This document shows, in pieces, positions 35,724 to 64,000 of a DNA stretch of 64,000 nt. The notes below the pieces were generated by a model, which saw only the letters and a program-made list of their open reading frames with translations, was not told the origin of the DNA and made no database searches. The first letter of the stretch is position 1; each line of letters opens with the position of its first letter. The DNA lies in NCBI RefSeq assembly GCF_050624435.1, contig NC_134537.1, positions 17,790,584 through 17,854,583 on the forward strand, read 5' to 3'. Made by a program: the position numbers and the translations under genes. This DNA comes from Tenrec ecaudatus. Its lineage: Eukaryota; Chordata; Mammalia; Afrosoricida; Tenrecidae.

Positions 35724-38700
35724 GCCCTAGTGATTCAGCCTGCTTGCACACTGCCAACACGAGGGCAGAAGTAAAGAGTGCTGCGAGTGCCTCAGAAGTA
35801 CTAGAGTAAGACATCAAACTTCTAAATCAGCGTATGAAAAAGTGAACACTTGCTCATTTCCGTCACTTGTCTACATTTAACTAGAATCATGTTCAAACCA
35901 TTTGACATTGAATGTGACACTTCAGAGCTGCTACCAGGAGGGGTAATTCATCACTTCCCTGGCCTCCTTCTGTCCCTGGCGATGCAGGAGAGGGGTGGGG
36001 AACCATCCAAAAAAACTAGGGTCTCTTGTAGTTTTGCTGCTGTTCCCCAAAATGTTGGCGTTTGCTGCCATGCCACAATGCTGGTCCACTGAACACAGGA
36101 TTTCTGCAGAAACTGTCGATAGTAATCAACCATAAGCAAGTACCATCCTTAGCGTGCAAGAAACACGGGGTCTACAGACATGGCCTATGTGCGCAAGAAA
36201 GAGAATCGCTGCCAAGCAAGTAAGTAGCATTGCCTTTGAAATGTATTTCTCTGCTTTAGTCGTAAAACTTGTCATTGTTTTTTACTCACATAAGGATGGT
36301 CATTTGCAATTTATCAGCAAAAAAGAAAAAAAAACCGCATACCCCTCTTCACGACTCTACTCGATAGTTTACATTACTTTTAAAATCAATCTACATAAAC
36401 AGCTCCTTAAAAATAGTACTCTCTCATTAAATCTAATTTGACAGAAAGAAGTTTCAGGAAAAAAGGAGTGCTTTCTAAGTGAAAAAGTACAAATCTTTGG
36501 CCTTTCTCTTGACATTGTTACACGTCAAAAAGCAAAAATCCTTCATGTAATTCCAGCTAATGATTACTTTTTGCACCATAATTTGTGTTTTGTTTTTGTT
36601 TGTTTTTACACCACAAAAGGAGGCACTTTCAGTATCTGTGTAAGGTGTTTAATCCTAAAACATACTTACCCGGAGCAGAATTAAACACAATTGGATGCTC
36701 TCTAAGACCTGTCAGGAAATGAAAAGTTCCCACTTTAAAACGTCATTTGAAAGTCAGTGACGGTACTTGATTAAGAACAGGAAGCGGGAATTGGAACAAA
36801 TCATAAGAATTTAAGGGGTTACCTACATGGAGGACAAAGACATTCATTTCTCTAGAATGTTCAAGAGTGACAGCTGCTCTTAATCCTACTTTAATCAATT
36901 AGCCTTCGAGCTTTCCTTTCGGTTTTTATTTTACAATAAGATTCCTCTCTTACAGTAGCTAGAGAACAATGATGGATCACGAATACCGTGGGGGCAGGGA
37001 GAACTACTGGATTCTGGCGTTTTGTAGGTACATTACGTTCTCAGAAAGAAAAAAAAATAGAAGGAAAATTGAGCAAGAACCTCAAATTGAGAACTTTACA
37101 GGCTGTGACATTTGGTCTCTTGCGGTTGTTAGTGCTCGAGGGAGAGACCCTCTGACTTTGTCCGTGGGGCAGCATGGCGGCACGTCAGCAGGCAATGGTG
37201 ATGCTGGAACAGCAGCGACAGGAAGTAAACACTCTGTGCTCACACAGAAGCCACGCCTACGAAATGGATCCCTTTCAGATAAGCTTACTTACACCTAAAA
37301 GACCCAAGGATAATAAAGCTCTGCATTTAAAATCTCTCGTACGTCCTACTGTGGCGATGATGCATAAGGAAAACAGCTAAAGATTAAAAAGGAAAAACAA
37401 AACCAGGAAGGCTGACAAAACCATGAAAATGTCGCCGGCGGTTTTGGCAGCTCTATTGCAGATTTTCTCGACTATCCTTTGATTGGCTGGGAGAATAAAA
37501 TCACTAGCTGTATGCAAATGAATAAACTGTCCATATCAAAATACAAAAGTACTATCAATAATCACCTCTGACTTTCAGATTTAAATTCAGTGCAATTGAC
37601 AAATGCATCGCTAAAGAAAAATGCAGCTTAAACATACTCAAAACATTTGCGTCTATTCCTGGGAGCACATTTAAAAATTATTGCACAGATTTTTTTATTT
37701 TTATTTATTTTTTTAAAACAACAACAGAGGTCAACCACACATGTGGGCCTCTAGCAATAAAAGCAGGATTTCAAGTGCCAGATACTCAGCATATTAGGTT
37801 TCCTACGTAAGTCACAGGGTAATAGTTCTAAATACCTATAATGTGTGTTCCAAATCCCTAAAAACAGCTGGCACAAAACCATCATGAAGGACTGCCTCTC
37901 TGGATGTAAAATTTAAAAAATAGTATTACAGTAAAATCATCACCACTAACAAGAATGAGGGGTCCATCTAACAATGTATTGTGAAATTAAGTGTACTTTA
38001 CTCTCTTTACCATTAGCAAACGCTGCCCTACCTCAGTAAAACCAAGACTTGCTTCAATCCGTGCCTTTCTGTGAAGACAGCAACAACACATGCTGGAAAC
38101 CAAAGCTGCATTACTTGAGTTAAATCAGTTTCTATTTAAACTCAGAACATGGGTTACAATTTTAGTCATAAAGGCTTCAAACTAATTAGTGCCAGAGATA
38201 GTGTTATAAATTTGCTAAGCTTGATAGTAAGCGATTTCTTAATTAACTTAAATTTGACAACTATTCTCTTCAAAATTGAACAGGCCTGGATTCTTGCGTT
38301 AATCATGAAACACCGATAATCACACGCCTAACCTGGCTTCGCGCTGTCGTTTCAGTATTGTAGCTTTTAGCTGCGTGAGCACAAGAGAAGGCTTGATTTG
38401 ATGGCTATTCTTGGGGAAATATTTCATATGATAAACAGAGTAAAAGGCATGATATCGTAGTGAATAGCAGGGGGACCAGCGGCTTGAAACTACCTGTATT
38501 TGGAAAGCTGTAGTCGCGAGCACTGCAAATGCAGAGTCGGAGCAGCAAAGGAGGTCAGTACAAGTCGAAACCTCTTAAATTCTGAATCGTTGCTATGTAA
38601 AAACACCTTGAAGCAAGTCTTTTGTTTTAAAGATTGTTTTTTAAACTAAGGTAGCAAACATTTTACCATGTAATGGCAGTGTTATATGCCGTTATCTTGC

Positions 38701-39681
38701 TTTGTCTAAAGAAAAATAACATGAGAGATTTTTAATACTGGAGTTTGGTTATATTATATATTAAGCTTCTACAGATAATGATGGGCACTTTGAGAAGCTA
38801 TTCCTTATCCAGAAACATTTTAATCTCTTAAAAAAAACACAAAGCAAAACAAACAAGAACAACAACAAAAAAACCCAATTGTACTTTGCTCCTGTTCACG
38901 ATAGTGCACATTTTAACCATAATTTAGTTATGGCTACAAAACATCAGAAAAAAATTTTTTATGTATCTTCAATATGGTATTTTTTTAAAAAAAACAAAAC
39001 ATTTTGTGCCCTTCTAGTCTTGAATTGGCAGAAATATGTCCCAAAATAGAAACTATTGCATTTCAGCCACATCACCGAAAAAAACAGAGCATAATCCCCT
39101 TTTCCTGATGTGTCTTAGAGAATGACATGACCAAAGCCACACGTGTCCATTTCATTTCCAACTCCCCCTTCCCACAACATGCACCAATTGAACATATGCT
39201 CTGGGAGCCATAACATGTACCAAACATCTACCTCTTCAAAAGAACGCATTAAAATAGTTTTAAGAAAATTTTTGTTTAAACGGTGAAAAAAAAATATAAA
39301 CAAGAAACTGATTCACTCCCTTACTTCATGCATCCATTAACTAAACCAAAAACAAAGATTAAAAGCAAGAACAAACTACCGCTGCCAGTTTTTGTAAGTC
39401 CATTTTCTCTGTACATATAAACTGCTTACTGAAGGGGGGAAAAGAATATAATCCGTGGTGTCTGCTGATTCAAAAGGGAGAAACAAGGCTCTCATTAGTA
39501 TCCAAAGACTGGTACGTGTATGATCTGCTTTTGGAAAATGTACTTCCTTTTCTCTTCTGCTTTTCAGATCCAAAACTTCTAAATGCTATTTGGGGGCACA
39601 GCAGATTAGATTCCAGCACTTGGTGAACAGAATTCACAAGCTGTGACAAAACTCTTGTCATCTTCAGGGTGCAACTTTGTT

Positions 39682-39689
39682 TATATACA
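39682..39689 (-). promoter_or_regulatory. Pumilio-type motif TGTATATA in 3' UTR
   Basis: Second exact TGTANATA match on the transcript strand, about 140 nt past the stop codon. Paired sites near the stop are more suggestive than a single chance match in AT-rich sequence. Confidence 0.45.
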
Positions 39690-39785
39690 CTGTATGTATA
39701 TACTTCTTTTAGATTTGGCTGTAGTGGACTGGCCATGGTTCAAGTGGGACTATAGCAGTACATGGGTCAGGACAGTCATTTTGGC

Positions 39786-39793
39786 TATGTACA
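39786..39793 (-). promoter_or_regulatory. Pumilio-type motif TGTACATA in 3' UTR
   Basis: Exact match to the PUM1/2 consensus TGTANATA on the transcript strand, about 36 nt past the stop codon. A second copy lies about 100 nt further on. Binding is inferred from the motif only. Confidence 0.45.
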
Positions 39794-39829
39794 CATTCAT
39801 AGTCGGTCCATGGCTTCCAACTAGTAGCG

Positions 39830-64000
<24,171 letters not shown>

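Larger units (their letters stand above)
35050..39829 (-). other. TBL1XR1: Probable TBL1XR1 3' UTR
   Basis: Downstream of the stop codon the minus strand is AT-rich with no recognisable SINE, LINE or LTR piece for about 4.8 kb, in sharp contrast to the repeat-packed flanks and introns. Such depletion is typical of long conserved 3' UTRs. The left limit is set by the poly(A) signal at 35075-35080; a weaker alternative end is near 32826. Direct evidence of transcription cannot be seen here. Confidence 0.6.

Overview
The window is mammalian nuclear DNA. It holds one protein-coding gene, TBL1XR1, on the minus strand at its right-hand end; the rest is repeat-rich DNA downstream of that gene. The dominant SINE is the tRNA-derived afrotherian AfroSINE. 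It occurs with RTE (BovB-type) LINE pieces, a high-copy L1-like 3' module and two SPIN-type hAT elements. SPIN together with AfroSINE points to a tenrec, most likely Echinops telfairi. The species is an inference from repeat content, not something read directly.

Right part (about 35 to 64 kb): twelve coding exons of TBL1XR1 between 39830 and 63385 (minus strand) encode residues 69 to 514 and the stop. All are bounded by GT and AG, keep frame across every junction, and add up to exactly the 446 codons expected for the 514-residue protein. The 5' exons (LisH domain, first part of the F-box-like region) and the promoter lie beyond 64000. The stop codon is followed leftward by several kb of AT-rich, almost repeat-free sequence that is probably a long 3' UTR. 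It has two Pumilio-type motifs close to the stop and a good poly(A) signal at 35075-35080. The introns carry AfroSINEs, a second RTE copy (46366-48540), a SPIN element inside an AfroSINE, an L1-like tail, a decayed mariner, a short palindromic DNA element and a G-run cluster just downstream of one 5' splice site.

Left part (1 to about 32.4 kb): no gene was recognised. It is a mosaic of L1-like 3' modules (the longest about 1.5 kb at 9955-11455), AfroSINEs in both orientations, and three copies of one LTR-like family with TG...CA-type ends and 5-bp target-site duplications. It also holds a long minus-strand RTE element (20245-24000) with several nested insertions, a shorter RTE copy (26280-27270), RTE 3' tails, a SPIN element with an 8-bp duplication, and an internally deleted mariner (about 31320-31972).

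The gene product is a WD40 subunit of the NCoR/SMRT-HDAC3 corepressor complex. No operon-like or novel multi-gene system was found; the points of interest are transposon history (horizontal transfer, nesting, a tRNA-half insertion) and possible RNA-level regulation of TBL1XR1.
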